A stretch of DNA of 64,000 nt from CBDHEY01 sp965262305 (GTDB lineage: Bacteria > Pseudomonadota > Gammaproteobacteria > Pseudomonadales > Cellvibrionaceae), in contig CBDHEY010000002.1 of the NCBI GenBank assembly GCA_965262305.1, positions 1,798,001 through 1,862,000 on the forward strand, written 5' to 3'. The notes under the pieces are model-generated. The model was not told the DNA's origin, searched no databases, and was given only the letters and a program-made list of their open reading frames with translations. Shown piece after piece: positions 44,951 to 55,135 of the stretch. Numbering within the stretch: the first letter of the stretch is position 1; every line of letters starts with the position of its first letter. A program made the position numbers and the translations under genes.

Positions 44951-46582
44951 TTACATATTTGGATAGTTCGGCCCACCACCACCTTCTGGTGTCACCCATC
45001 GAATATTTTGAGAAGGATCCTTGATATCACAAGTTTTACAATGAACACAATTCTGCGCATTAATTTGAAAATACTTTTCTTTATTTTCATCTTCTAGAAC
45101 TTCATAAACACCAGCAGGGCAGTAGCGTTGGGCCGGCTCATCATAATCTATGAAGTTTTTTTCAATAGGAATATTTTTATCTAGTAATTGCAAGTGAATA
45201 GGTTGGTTCTCTTCATGATTCGTATTAGATAAAAATACTGAGCTCAATTTATCAAAACTGATTTTTCCATCAGGTTTAGGGTAATCAATTTTTTTCGCAT
45301 CTTGTGCTTTTTCCATATGCTCATGATCAGCGCTAGCGTCTTTTAATGTCCATGGCAGCTTCCCATTAAAAATATTGATATCGATAAATGCATAAGCACC
45401 ACCTATAAAATTACCCCATTTGTGCTGAGCTGGACCAAAATTCCTTTGAAGTGTTAACTCTTCGTAAGCCCAAGAATTCTTATATTTATTCTCAAAGGAT
45501 TCAAGCAACTTAGGTTTATCATTGGCCTCGACAATAGCTTCCGCTGCCAACATCCCAGATTTCATTGCCGTGTGCGAACCTTTTATCTTCGCAAAATTCA
45601 GCGTACCCGCATTGTCACCAAGCAAAAGTCCACCAGGAAACACCATTTTGGGCTGAGATTGAATTCCACCCTTGGCAATAGCTCTGGCCCCATAAGCAAT
45701 TCGTTCACCACCCACTAAATGTTTTTTAATTACTGGGTGATGTTTATAGCGCTGAAATTCGTCGTATGGGCTAACATGGGGGTTCGTATAGGAAAGGTCG
45801 GTAATCAGCCCAAGAGCGATAAGGTCGTCTTCAAGATGATATAAGAATCCACCTCCTGTTGAGTTAGACTCCGTCAGTGGCCATCCAGCTGAGTGCACGA
45901 CTAAGCCCGATTTGTGAATGTCTTTAGGGACTTTCCAGAGTTCTTTTATACCAATTCCGTAGTGCTGAGGATCTTTTCCCGCGGCAAGATCATATTTTTG
46001 AATGATTTCCTTACCAAGATGTCCGCGACATCCTTCAGTTAAAAGCGTATAGGTCGCATGTAATTCCATGCCAGGCATAAAACTATCTTTTTCAGTGCCA
46101 TCTTCCGCAACCCCCATATCACCCGTGTAAATGCCCTTTACATGATCATTTTCATCATAAACAAGTCCTGCAGCAGTAAAACCAGGAAAAATTTCGACTC
46201 CTAGTGCTTCTGCTTGCTCAGCTAACCAACGACAAAGATTACCCAAGCTTATTATATAATTGCCATGGTTATTCATTGTTTTAGGAATAATGACGCCAGG
46301 CATCAAAAAAGCACTTTGTTCATCGGACATCCAATAGATTTTATCTTCTGAAACAGCGGTGTTTACTGGTGCACCGAGTGACTTCCATTCAGGAAATAGC
46401 TCGTCAAGCGCTCTTGTCTCTAGGACTGCACCAGATAAAATATGCGCGCCAACCTCGGAACCTTTCTCAACGACACATACGTTTAATTCGTTGTTAAGTT
46501 GTTTTAATTTGCAAGCAGCACTTAAACCAGATGGTCCTGCTCCCACAATGACAACATCGTATTCCATGGATTCTCGTTCCAT
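44951..46582 (-). CDS. Electron transfer flavoprotein-ubiquinone oxidoreductase
   Basis: This 543-residue FAD/4Fe-4S protein passes electrons from ETF to ubiquinone. The FAD motif is VVIVGAGPSGLSAACKL near the N-terminus, then GCRGHLGKEI, and GLLLGDNAGTLNFAKIKGSH. The C-terminal ferredoxin-like part has CPAGVYEV and NCVHCKTCDIKDPSQNIRW. It is divergent from etfBA, with 182 bases between, and completes the beta-oxidation electron path. Confidence 0.95.
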   Translation of the reverse strand: MERESMEYDVVIVGAGPSGLSAACKLKQLNNELNVCVVEKGSEVGAHILSGAVLETRALDELFPEWKSLGAPVNTAVSEDKIYWMSDEQSAFLMPGVIIPKTMNNHGNYIISLGNLCRWLAEQAEALGVEIFPGFTAAGLVYDENDHVKGIYTGDMGVAEDGTEKDSFMPGMELHATYTLLTEGCRGHLGKEIIQKYDLAAGKDPQHYGIGIKELWKVPKDIHKSGLVVHSAGWPLTESNSTGGGFLYHLEDDLIALGLITDLSYTNPHVSPYDEFQRYKHHPVIKKHLVGGERIAYGARAIAKGGIQSQPKMVFPGGLLLGDNAGTLNFAKIKGSHTAMKSGMLAAEAIVEANDKPKLLESFENKYKNSWAYEELTLQRNFGPAQHKWGNFIGGAYAFIDINIFNGKLPWTLKDASADHEHMEKAQDAKKIDYPKPDGKISFDKLSSVFLSNTNHEENQPIHLQLLDKNIPIEKNFIDYDEPAQRYCPAGVYEVLEDENKEKYFQINAQNCVHCKTCDIKDPSQNIRWVTPEGGGGPNYPNM

Positions 46583-46764
46583 AGGTAACCTCGTTTTCTG
46601 TTTTGTTTCTTCTTATTTATTTGATTATAGTTACATCCTATATTATCCCAACTATAAGAAAAATATTGATGTTTCACGTAATTAGATAAAGGGATATAAC
46701 TGATAGATCGCCGGTCTATAATTGTGTTATTAACTATCCAACAAATAATGAGAAATAAAAAAGC

Positions 46765-47514
46765 ATGAAAATATTGGTACCTATTAAGCGCGTTGTTGAT
46801 TACAACGTCAAGGTTCGCCCCAAAGCAGATGGAACTGACGTAGATTTAGCCAACGTTAAAATGTCGGTCAATCCTTTCTGTGAAATCGCTGTTGAAGAAG
46901 CCGTAAGATTGAAGGAAGCTGGAATAGCAGACGAGATTGTAGTCGTTTCTATTGGAGAAGCAAAAAGCCAAGAACAAATTAGAGCCGCGATGGCAATTGG
47001 CGCTGATCGAGGCATTTTGATCGAGTCATCAAAATCATTAGAGCCCCTAGCAGTAGCCAAGTGCCTAAAACATGTTTACGAACAAGAAAATCCAGGTTTA
47101 GTTATTTTAGGAAAGCAGTCAATTGATGGCGATAATAATCAGACTGGCCAGATGCTAGCCGCAATGCTTGGATTGCCTCAAGGCACTTTTGCATCAAAAT
47201 TGGAAATTATTGACGGTCACGCCAATGTGACTAGAGAAATCGATGGGGGGCTGCAAACAGTTAAATTATCTCTACCAGCTGTGGTTACCACAGATTTACG
47301 TTTAAACGAACCTCGCTATGCAGCATTGCCAAATATTATGAAGGCAAAGAAAAAACCGCTTGAGACATTTAAAGCAGAAGATCTTGGAATTGATATATCC
47401 TCGCGTACGGAATTATTGAGTGTTGAACCACCGCCAAGTCGGCAAGCCGGTGTAAAAGTTGCAAGCGTTGATGAGCTTGTTGATAAGTTAAAAAACGAAG
47501 CGAAGGTGATCTAA
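46765..47514 (+). CDS. etfB: Electron transfer flavoprotein beta subunit
   Basis: This 249-residue ETF beta protein starts KILVPIKRVVDYNVKVRPKA and has the ADRGILIE segment, LVILGKQSIDGDNNQTGQML and the LRLNEPRYAALPNIMKAKKK signature. It binds AMP and forms a heterodimer with EtfA. The stop overlaps the etfA start by one base. Confidence 0.95.
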   Translation: MKILVPIKRVVDYNVKVRPKADGTDVDLANVKMSVNPFCEIAVEEAVRLKEAGIADEIVVVSIGEAKSQEQIRAAMAIGADRGILIESSKSLEPLAVAKCLKHVYEQENPGLVILGKQSIDGDNNQTGQMLAAMLGLPQGTFASKLEIIDGHANVTREIDGGLQTVKLSLPAVVTTDLRLNEPRYAALPNIMKAKKKPLETFKAEDLGIDISSRTELLSVEPPPSRQAGVKVASVDELVDKLKNEAKVI

Positions 47515-48443
47515 TGTCCGTTTTAGTCATTGCAGAACACGATAATAAAGAGCTTAAGAAAACCACTCTAAATACAATTTCAGCTGCCTTGGAATTAGAT
47601 ACAGACGTATCAGTATTAATTGCGGGGTCTAATGTAAAAGAAATCGCTCAAGAATGCGCCAAAACTATTAATTTGTCTAAAGTAATCGTTGCTGAATCGC
47701 CAGCTTATGGGCATTTTTTAGCAGAAAACATTGCAGATCTAATAAAGGAGTTGGCGAGCAGCTATTCATACATTCTCACCCCAGCGACAACGACGGGCAA
47801 AAACTTCCTGCCTAGATTAGCAGCATTATTAGATGTGCAACCAATTTCCGATGTGTTGAGTATTGAATCGAAGGATACATTTAAGCGACCTATATACGCT
47901 GGCAACGTTATTGCTACGGTAAAATCTAACGATTCATTGAAGCTACTTACGATACGAACTACAGCTTTTGACCCTGCCACTACAAGTGACGAATCTTGCG
48001 CGATTGAAACTTTCGACACTGTTATAGAATCAGAAAAATCTAGTTTTATTGGGGAAGAATTGGCGAAGTCAGATAGGCCTGAACTTACAGCTGCAGATGC
48101 AGTCGTTTCTGGTGGTAGAGGTTTACAAAACGGCGAAAATTTTGAATTACTCTATAAGCTTGCCGACAAATTAAACGCTGCAGTGGGCGCTTCAAGAGCC
48201 GCAGTCGATGCTGGATTTGTACCCAATGATATGCAAGTTGGGCAAACAGGTAAAATTGTTGCTCCTAATGTGTATTTTGCGGTAGGTATCTCAGGTGCTA
48301 TTCAGCATCTTGCCGGAATGAAGGACTCTAAAGTGATCGTCGCCATAAACAAAGATGAAGACGCACCCATTTTCCAAGTCGCTGATTATGGCTTGGTCGC
48401 GGATCTGTTTGAGGCTCTCCCTGAATTAATAGAAAAAATCTAA
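47514..48443 (+). CDS. etfA: Electron transfer flavoprotein alpha subunit
   Basis: This 309-residue FAD-binding subunit has the C-terminal FAD domain: VVSGGRGLQNGENFELLYKL, AAVGASRAAVDAGFVP, QVGQTGKIVAPNVYFAVGIS and GAIQHLAGMKDS, then INKDEDAPIFQVADYGLV. It takes electrons from acyl-CoA dehydrogenases to the divergent quinone reductase. An intrinsic terminator follows. Confidence 0.95.
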   Translation: MSVLVIAEHDNKELKKTTLNTISAALELDTDVSVLIAGSNVKEIAQECAKTINLSKVIVAESPAYGHFLAENIADLIKELASSYSYILTPATTTGKNFLPRLAALLDVQPISDVLSIESKDTFKRPIYAGNVIATVKSNDSLKLLTIRTTAFDPATTSDESCAIETFDTVIESEKSSFIGEELAKSDRPELTAADAVVSGGRGLQNGENFELLYKLADKLNAAVGASRAAVDAGFVPNDMQVGQTGKIVAPNVYFAVGISGAIQHLAGMKDSKVIVAINKDEDAPIFQVADYGLVADLFEALPELIEKI

Positions 48444-48453
48444 TTTTTTCGAC

Positions 48454-48479
48454 AATTAGCTCCTTTCAAGGAGCTAATT
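48454..48479 (+). terminator. Terminator after etfBA
   Basis: A 10-base perfect stem (AATTAGCTCC / GGAGCTAATT) with a 6-base loop follows the etfA stop by 10 bases. Its T tail is short. Confidence 0.7.
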
Positions 48480-48527
48480 TAATAACTGTATTTGCGCTAT
48501 AATGAAGAGTAAAATGCCCGCTCTCGT

Positions 48528-50684
48528 TTGAAGACGATTGTTTTCAAACCTAAAGCAATCACGAGCAAATGCATGTATCAGTTTTTTCTTCCTATCAGCA
48601 AAGTTCAAAAAGATAGAAAGGTTTTAAAAGAAACCGACCAAAGAATGGCGAAATATAGTCGTCGTGGTCTTTTCTTCAATGTCCTTGCATATTTGATTTG
48701 CATTTCTGATGGCGATTTTCTCAGTAACAACCTTGTACTCACGTTAATCTTAACAGCAGGTTTATTTTTAAACACTCTGTTGAGAGGTTATTACCTATTT
48801 CGTTTTGACTATTTGTATCCTCGAGCGCCAACCAAATGGAGGAATCAATATTTTGCAGTAACCCTAATTGGCGCTATTTGGTGGGGTGTCATATTAGCGA
48901 GTATTACCGTGGCTGTCGGCCTCAAAAACGAAACGTTTTTAATTTGGTTTTACACTGTAATATTTTTTTCTACAACAGCAAATGCTTTTGCACCTTATCA
49001 AAGATTTCTCTCGCTATATCAGTTTTTTGGCATTGTTCCCGCTTCGATAGCTGCTTTCACATTCCATTCATTCGACGGTTATATGTATGGAATTTTGCTT
49101 AGCATGTTTTATATTTTGTTGACTCATCAGTGCCGCTTAATCTCAGAAAATTATTGGGAACGTCGAGAATCAGCCTATGCTTTATCGCGAAAAGCATTGT
49201 CTTTAGAGGAAGAAAAACGAGACACGAAGTCCTCGGTTAAACTTAATAAAGAGTTTTTAAAATACCTAAATAAAGATCTCAAGCGAACTTTAAGCCAACT
49301 GAGATTAGTAAATTTTGAATCAAATTTGGATCCTCAAGTTTATCTTGATCTTGAGGATCTATATAAAAACATTCGTGATTTTGATGGTGTTTTATCAAAA
49401 GATATTAATCTAGAATCTAAGATATTTAATGTTCGCCACGAAATTCAACATATTGTTGCAGACTACATCGATCGAGCTGAGGCAAAAAATGTTCAGATTG
49501 AAACTACATTGTCTCCTAGTCTGCCAATGCGCCTTAAAGGCGATGCTGTGCGTATTGCACAGATAATAAAAACCATGTTGAACAACATATTAAAAGATAC
49601 TGAAGATAGCATTATATTAATTGAAGTCGAGTTTTTAAGGGAATATGAAAAAGCTGGAGAACTCTACGTCACAGCAAGTCGAAACTTGGAAAATAATAAA
49701 AAGAAGATATTCAACGATAAAAAATATTTACCTTTGTCAGACAATATTTCTCTTGTAGTAGCAAAGGGTTTCGCTGATTTAATGAATGGCAGCATTGAAT
49801 TAATTGAACTAAATAATTGTGAACAAAAAATTCGTTTTAATGCCAAAATTGAAGTGGCGAATAGGGAAGGCCAGTTAGATTTCCATAAAGACACTTTTGA
49901 GGGTCGAAATGTTCTATTAGTTCATAGTAAACCGAGAATTGTCGACTTAAAGCGTCAAGAACTTGATGCTTTAGGGTTTAATGTATTCACAGAAACTCAA
50001 TATAAGCGAGCACTACAGACATTATTAAATAGTTATAAATTTCAAAACCCTATAGAAAGTATTTTCTTTTATGTCGAACCCGATGTAAAAGGCGTTACTG
50101 AATTTTGTGAAACCTTAAAAATAGAAGAAAATTTGAAATTTACCAATAAATTGGTCGCAGCTTCTAGAGACCAGCAAAATGATTTAAGACAAAAAGGTTT
50201 TACTGAAAGCGATGGTTTTTTCTATGTAGATAAGCCTACCGGCTTGTTTGAACTCGAATCAACGTTTATGGAAATATATAAGGACCAAGATACAAAATCT
50301 GTACTGGATATAAAACTGATTTTATGTTGTCAAAAAGACGGAATCGATAAACGACTTGAAAAAGAACTTAAACAAACACAATGTCACTTTGATACAGTAA
50401 CAGAATCAGACAAGCTTTCCAAATGTATTGAATTATCAGGTAAAGAAATTTTACTTGTCGATTATGATACTCAACCTGACGTAGTGTCAGTTGTAGACAC
50501 GGTTCGAAATATTGAATGCGAAAATGATATTTTAAATTTTATTCCAATTATAGGTGTTAGCGCCTATAAAAGTGAGATGGAAGAAGACATTTATGAATTA
50601 GGCTTTGATGATTTTGTCGACTTAGCACACAACTCTAAGAAAACCTTAGAAGCTACTCTTTGCTACTGGAAATCACTTTTGTAA
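48528..50684 (+). CDS. Membrane-anchored, degenerate hybrid histidine kinase
   Basis: This 718-residue protein starts at TTG 48528; ATG 48573 is an alternative. About six membrane helices (residues about 45-200) are followed by a coiled coil and a weak kinase core. The helix where the phosphorylated His should be (LNKEFLKYLNKDLKRTLSQL) has none; an N-box-like MLNNILKDTED is seen, but no clear G boxes. Two receiver-like domains follow (about 445-560 and 575-718) with altered acidic clusters; a possible phosphoacceptor is in ILLVDYD. It may act as a signal-binding scaffold rather than a kinase. It has no response-regulator partner nearby. Confidence 0.65.
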   Translation: MKTIVFKPKAITSKCMYQFFLPISKVQKDRKVLKETDQRMAKYSRRGLFFNVLAYLICISDGDFLSNNLVLTLILTAGLFLNTLLRGYYLFRFDYLYPRAPTKWRNQYFAVTLIGAIWWGVILASITVAVGLKNETFLIWFYTVIFFSTTANAFAPYQRFLSLYQFFGIVPASIAAFTFHSFDGYMYGILLSMFYILLTHQCRLISENYWERRESAYALSRKALSLEEEKRDTKSSVKLNKEFLKYLNKDLKRTLSQLRLVNFESNLDPQVYLDLEDLYKNIRDFDGVLSKDINLESKIFNVRHEIQHIVADYIDRAEAKNVQIETTLSPSLPMRLKGDAVRIAQIIKTMLNNILKDTEDSIILIEVEFLREYEKAGELYVTASRNLENNKKKIFNDKKYLPLSDNISLVVAKGFADLMNGSIELIELNNCEQKIRFNAKIEVANREGQLDFHKDTFEGRNVLLVHSKPRIVDLKRQELDALGFNVFTETQYKRALQTLLNSYKFQNPIESIFFYVEPDVKGVTEFCETLKIEENLKFTNKLVAASRDQQNDLRQKGFTESDGFFYVDKPTGLFELESTFMEIYKDQDTKSVLDIKLILCCQKDGIDKRLEKELKQTQCHFDTVTESDKLSKCIELSGKEILLVDYDTQPDVVSVVDTVRNIECENDILNFIPIIGVSAYKSEMEEDIYELGFDDFVDLAHNSKKTLEATLCYWKSLL

Positions 50685-50700
50685 GACTCTGTGAGCTTTT

Positions 50701-51516
50701 TTAAATATTAAATTCAGTCCAAACCGGGCAATGATCTGAAGGTTTTTCCATTCCTCGAATATCGTAGTCAATTCCAACATTAACGCATTTGTCATTTAAA
50801 CTTTTAGTCGCCATTATTGAGTCAATACGTAATCCTCGTTTAGGTTCACGCTCAAAACCTTTACTACGATAATCAAACCAGCTAAAGACATCCGATTTTT
50901 CAGGGTGAATGGTACGATAAGTATCATAAAAACCCCAATTAAGAATATCCTCGAGCCACTCACGTTCTTCAGGAAGAAAACTACATTTACCCGTTCTTAG
51001 CCATCGCTTTCGATTGTCCTCACCAATACCAATATCAATATCTTGATGTGATATATTGAGGTCCCCCATAACAATAATATTGTCATCTGGCGTTAAATTA
51101 TCGTTCAAATGGTTTTTTAGATTTGTATAAAAATTTTCTTTATTCGGAAATTTAGTAGGATGATTTCTGCTTTCACCCTGTGGAAAATAGCCATTCAATA
51201 CAACGATTTTTTCTTTATTATCTAGATCAAACTCACCACCAATAAGCCGACGTTGGGCTTCTTGATCATCAGTGTCAAAACCTTTAACGACACTTTTAAA
51301 GGGGTATTTAGAAAGTAGGGCAACGCCGTAGTGCGTCTTTTGCCCAAAGAACTCAATGTGGTAACCATATTCGGCAAATGCATCAAGCGGAAAATCCTCA
51401 TCCGTCACTTTAGTTTCTTGTAAACCTATAAATTCTGGCGAGTGTTTTTTTATTAGCGCGTCTAGCTGATGAAATCGCATACGCACACTATTAACGTTAA
51501 AAGAAACGCACTTCAT
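50701..51516 (-). CDS. xthA: Exodeoxyribonuclease III
   Basis: This 271-residue AP endonuclease/3'-exonuclease begins MKCVSFNVNSVRMRFHQLDA and has the metal Glu in FIGLQETKVTDEDFP, GYFPQGES, the NHPTKF loop, IIVMGDLNISHQDIDIG, and RGLRIDSIM and PSDHCPVWTEF at the end. It repairs abasic sites. It lies 21 bases downstream of prc on the same strand. Confidence 0.95.
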   Translation of the reverse strand: MKCVSFNVNSVRMRFHQLDALIKKHSPEFIGLQETKVTDEDFPLDAFAEYGYHIEFFGQKTHYGVALLSKYPFKSVVKGFDTDDQEAQRRLIGGEFDLDNKEKIVVLNGYFPQGESRNHPTKFPNKENFYTNLKNHLNDNLTPDDNIIVMGDLNISHQDIDIGIGEDNRKRWLRTGKCSFLPEEREWLEDILNWGFYDTYRTIHPEKSDVFSWFDYRSKGFEREPKRGLRIDSIMATKSLNDKCVNVGIDYDIRGMEKPSDHCPVWTEFNI

Positions 51517-51537
51517 GATGTCCCCAAAAAATAAAAT

Positions 51538-53637
51538 TTAGATATTATATGCTTGCTGTTCCGGAGAATCGTTAAGCAGTCGTATCGCATCAAGCAGGAT
51601 ATTTCCAGTTTCAATGAGAAGCGGATCGCCTTCTACATCTATTTTGGGTTGAGATTGTTGCTGCGCAGTTTCCGCTTCTTCCTTTTCTAACTCTTCAGCA
51701 TCTCGAAACTCTGCTAGCGTTTTATAAATTTTCTCACCTTTTGATTTTCGGCGTTTATTTTCAATCTTCATAGCGCGAGTTTCTAGCGCTAATTTTTCTT
51801 CCTCACGTTTTTTCTCATTTAATGAAACAACATTGCGATTTCTGTTTTCATCCATCAATACGATTTGATCATTTAAGTACTCAAAATCCGGATCGTTGAT
51901 AGAACGACTTTGATGCAATTCTTTAAGTTGAGGAATAATCTTAGAAAAATCAAAATATTTTGCATGTGGTACTTTGTGAATTTGATCCCAAGGTAAAGCG
52001 TTATCATAAGAAGATTCACCCACTTCTTCTTTATCTATCAACATTGGAAATTCAATATCAGGTATAACACCTCTATGTTGCGTGCTATCACCTGAAACGC
52101 GATAAAACTTAGATTCGGTAATCTTGATACGGCCTTCCATTAGTGGTCGTACCGATTGTACGGTTCCTTTTCCAAAAGTTTGACTGCCTACAATAATGCC
52201 TCGGTTGTAGTCTTGAATCGCACCCGCAAAAATTTCTGACGCAGAAGCACTCAAACGATTAACCATGACCATTAGAGGACCGCGATAGATGGCTTTACGA
52301 TACGAACGATTATGTCGATTTATTGGCATATCTGGTGAACGTATTTGAACTACAGGGCCCTGATCGATAAAAAGATCGGTGAGGTTTGTCGCTTCTTGTA
52401 AAGAGCCACCACCATTGCTGCGTAAATCCAGAATAATCCCTTGCACGCCTTCTTTCTTAAGTTCAAGCACTAAACGTTCAACATCGCGAGCGCTACTTTT
52501 GTAATTTGGATCTCTTCGCGTCGCCGCTTCAAAATCTATATAGAAAGTGGGCAAATGAATAACACCAATTTTATGTATTGTATTCCCGTCAGAAACTTCC
52601 AGAATTGCTTTTTCTGCCGCTTGATCTTCAAGCTTTACCTCGTCACGTTTGATTAAGATATCTTTAGTTTTATTATCTGACGTTTGAACTTCGAGCTTTA
52701 CTAGGGTGTTTTTGGGTCCGCGGATAAGCTGGACAACTTCGGATAAACGCCATCCAACAACATCAACCATTTCACCTTCATTGCCTTGTCCAACGCTAAT
52801 AATTTTATCTGATGCTTTTAACTGCCCCTGTTTATGCGCGGGACCACCAACAACTAATCGCACAACTTTAGTGAACTCATCTTCACTTTGTAGCACGGCT
52901 CCGATACCTTCTAGTTTTAATGACATATTAATATTGAAATTTTCAGAGGTTCTAGGTGACCAATAATTTGTATGTGGGTCGTAAAGCGTAGTAAGTGCAT
53001 TTGCGAGAATTTCAAACGCGTCTGATTCATCTTCTTGTTCGATACGCTTTAATTGGCGTTTATATCGCTTTGAAATCGACTCTCGAGCTTCTTCAACGGA
53101 TTTACCCGATAATTTCGAATTCAAAATACTGAGCTTAAGTCGTTTAATCCACAATTCGTCTGCTTCTTTTAAGCTCGACGGCCATGGCTCTTTGTCTCGC
53201 TCGATTACAACTTCATCGTCAGTATTAAATTCAAACTTAATGTTTTCGTCCTCGAGTAATTCTACAACGGTTTCCAGTCGGGAAGATGCTCGTGCTCGAA
53301 ATACATCGTAAATTTCGTAGCCTACTTTTAGGTTACCTTTTTTAAAGTAGTCATCAAATTTGTCTGCATGTTTTTGAAATTTTTCGATATCGGTTTGATA
53401 GAAAAAAACATGGGCTGGATCCAATGAATCTAGATAATTATCAAGAAAACGTTGAGATAAATCGTCGTCGATTATCTGTTCACGATAATGACGTGACTTA
53501 AGTTTAGATAATATCCCTTGTAGTGTTTCTGCTTGAGATTTTGAGTGATTAAAGGCTTCAAGTTTAAGTGCAAGAGCCGGTAGCGTAAAAACGCCAATAA
53601 GAAGAAAAATAAAGGATAAACTTACTGTTTTTCGCAT
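51538..53637 (-). CDS. prc: Tail-specific protease Prc (C-terminal processing peptidase)
   Basis: This 699-residue periplasmic protease has a signal peptide (TVSLSFIFLLIGVFTLPALA), a PDZ domain (about residues 230-330, with GIGAVLQSEDEFTKVVRLVV) and the S41 catalytic part: VQGIILDLRSNGGGSLQEAT, the Ser-containing NRLSASASEIFAGAIQDYNR and the Lys in SQTFGKGTVQ. It processes or degrades envelope proteins with non-polar C-termini. It leads a unit with xthA. Confidence 0.95.
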   Translation of the reverse strand: MRKTVSLSFIFLLIGVFTLPALALKLEAFNHSKSQAETLQGILSKLKSRHYREQIIDDDLSQRFLDNYLDSLDPAHVFFYQTDIEKFQKHADKFDDYFKKGNLKVGYEIYDVFRARASSRLETVVELLEDENIKFEFNTDDEVVIERDKEPWPSSLKEADELWIKRLKLSILNSKLSGKSVEEARESISKRYKRQLKRIEQEDESDAFEILANALTTLYDPHTNYWSPRTSENFNINMSLKLEGIGAVLQSEDEFTKVVRLVVGGPAHKQGQLKASDKIISVGQGNEGEMVDVVGWRLSEVVQLIRGPKNTLVKLEVQTSDNKTKDILIKRDEVKLEDQAAEKAILEVSDGNTIHKIGVIHLPTFYIDFEAATRRDPNYKSSARDVERLVLELKKEGVQGIILDLRSNGGGSLQEATNLTDLFIDQGPVVQIRSPDMPINRHNRSYRKAIYRGPLMVMVNRLSASASEIFAGAIQDYNRGIIVGSQTFGKGTVQSVRPLMEGRIKITESKFYRVSGDSTQHRGVIPDIEFPMLIDKEEVGESSYDNALPWDQIHKVPHAKYFDFSKIIPQLKELHQSRSINDPDFEYLNDQIVLMDENRNRNVVSLNEKKREEEKLALETRAMKIENKRRKSKGEKIYKTLAEFRDAEELEKEEAETAQQQSQPKIDVEGDPLLIETGNILLDAIRLLNDSPEQQAYNI

Positions 53638-53895
53638 ATTTAATTAATTCCGGGTGTTACTGCGTCTGTTCTTATTCGTAGTACAATTGCCATACTATAT
53701 CACATACCTAATCTTCAAAGATCAGAATAAACTGTATAAGTTCAATAGTTTAAGTATGTAAGTTACTCAAAGTGCCAATAAATTTTAGTGAGTTAAGTAT
53801 AGGTTTTTTCACTCAGATTTGTAGTTTTTGGCAATTTTGCGAATTCGAAGTCGCAAATTTTCGAATGAGATCTTTAAAACTTTATATCTAGAAAC

Positions 53896-54963
53896 CTATT
53901 TCCACAAATTTTGTCGTAGTTTATTGATTAATTTTTTTGTTTTTACCACAAACAGGTCCCACCAGCCTAATGGATATTCTTCTTCGCCATTATTACGAAA
54001 TAGGAGGCTAACATTGCCAATTTGGATGATATCTTCGTGTCTCAATATTGCTTTACTAGTTTTTTCACCATTTACAATCAGTCCATTTGTCGCATTCTCT
54101 TCAGCAATCTCATAAATTGACTCCATCTTAGTAATCCAAGCGTGCATTCGAGATGCTGATTGACTGCTTATTTCAATTTCAACAAATTCGTTCCGTCCAA
54201 TCGTCCATGTATACACAGGTTCATCTGTTTTTAAGGGAAAACTTTTACCGCGAATAGGTGCAGTTAAACATATAAGTCTCGGACCGATACTTTCATCATT
54301 CAATACACTCGCATTGAGCTGTGACACGTTCAAAATTTGACCTGCAGAAAGAATACGAGTCGACATGTCGTCTTCTTGCTCATCAGCTTGTATTGGCTTG
54401 GATTCTATTTGATTAGATGTGCTTTTTGGTGTTTGCTTAGCCTGATTTAACCATTCGTCTAATGACTCTACTTGCTCGTCGCTGTAGTTTTCTTTAATTC
54501 CTTGAACCGGAGTAGGATGTTCAGAAATGTTTGGGATCTGGCTATTTGATAACAAATCGTGAGGATCTCTCTGACTTAAACCGCTCGCGATTGTATTCTT
54601 AGGCATAATACGAGTAGCGTTGTCGGCGCTTGCTTGAACAACAGTAGCATCAACACTACCACTCGCAGTGGATGCCAAACGAAACCTTTGGTCGTGAAAC
54701 GTAATTTCGTCTCCAACATTTAACTGGGTCTCTTCAATAACTCGCTTTCCATTGACGAAAGTACCGTTTGAAGAGTGTAAGTCTCGAACAAACAAATTGT
54801 TGTTTTTTAAATACAATTTAGCGTGGTATCTAGAGATCTGGGGAGAATTTAAATGGATCTGGCACTCAATTTCCCTTCCAACCAGCATGTCTTCTCCAAG
54901 CTCATGCTTCGATGAGTCATTGCTGGATAAAAGCATAAATTGAAATTTAGTGTCATTGTTCAT
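53896..54963 (-). CDS. Protein with two FHA domains
   Basis: This 355-residue protein has an N-terminal FHA domain (about 9-93; VGREIECQIHLNSPQISRYH, then HSSNGTFVNGK) and a C-terminal FHA domain (about 225-330; WTIGRNEFVEIEISSQSASR then MHA, and NATNGLIVNG). Both keep the Arg, Ser and Asn that bind phosphothreonine. A 130-residue disordered linker has repeats ATRIM and STRIL. No membrane or signal segment is seen, so it is cytoplasmic. It faces another FHA gene and a Ser/Thr kinase across 172 bases, so it probably binds phosphorylated partners from that kinase. Confidence 0.88.
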   Translation of the reverse strand: MNNDTKFQFMLLSSNDSSKHELGEDMLVGREIECQIHLNSPQISRYHAKLYLKNNNLFVRDLHSSNGTFVNGKRVIEETQLNVGDEITFHDQRFRLASTASGSVDATVVQASADNATRIMPKNTIASGLSQRDPHDLLSNSQIPNISEHPTPVQGIKENYSDEQVESLDEWLNQAKQTPKSTSNQIESKPIQADEQEDDMSTRILSAGQILNVSQLNASVLNDESIGPRLICLTAPIRGKSFPLKTDEPVYTWTIGRNEFVEIEISSQSASRMHAWITKMESIYEIAEENATNGLIVNGEKTSKAILRHEDIIQIGNVSLLFRNNGEEEYPLGWWDLFVVKTKKLINKLRQNLWK

Positions 54964-55059
54964 AAATATTTTCGGGCAAATATTGTTATATTATTGGGGC
55001 TTTTTCTTTATGCTAATAATAAGCAAGAATCATCGACTCAAGAAAGTAAACAATGCAGT

Positions 55060-55102
55060 ATACGGTGTATAAAAGTTGTAATAATATAGGATTACACCGT
55101 AT
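55060..55102. promoter_or_regulatory. Inverted repeat between the divergent FHA genes
   Basis: Arms ATACGGTGTA (55060-55069) and TACACCGTAT (55093-55102) are exact complements with centres 33 bases apart. The right arm overlaps a possible -10 region (TATTTA at 55100-55105) of the rightward gene with TTGTAA at 55076-55081 as the -35. It may be an operator for a dimeric regulator of both genes. Confidence 0.5.
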
Positions 55103-55135
55103 TTAACACAAAGTGGTAAAAATAAGAGGAATAGG

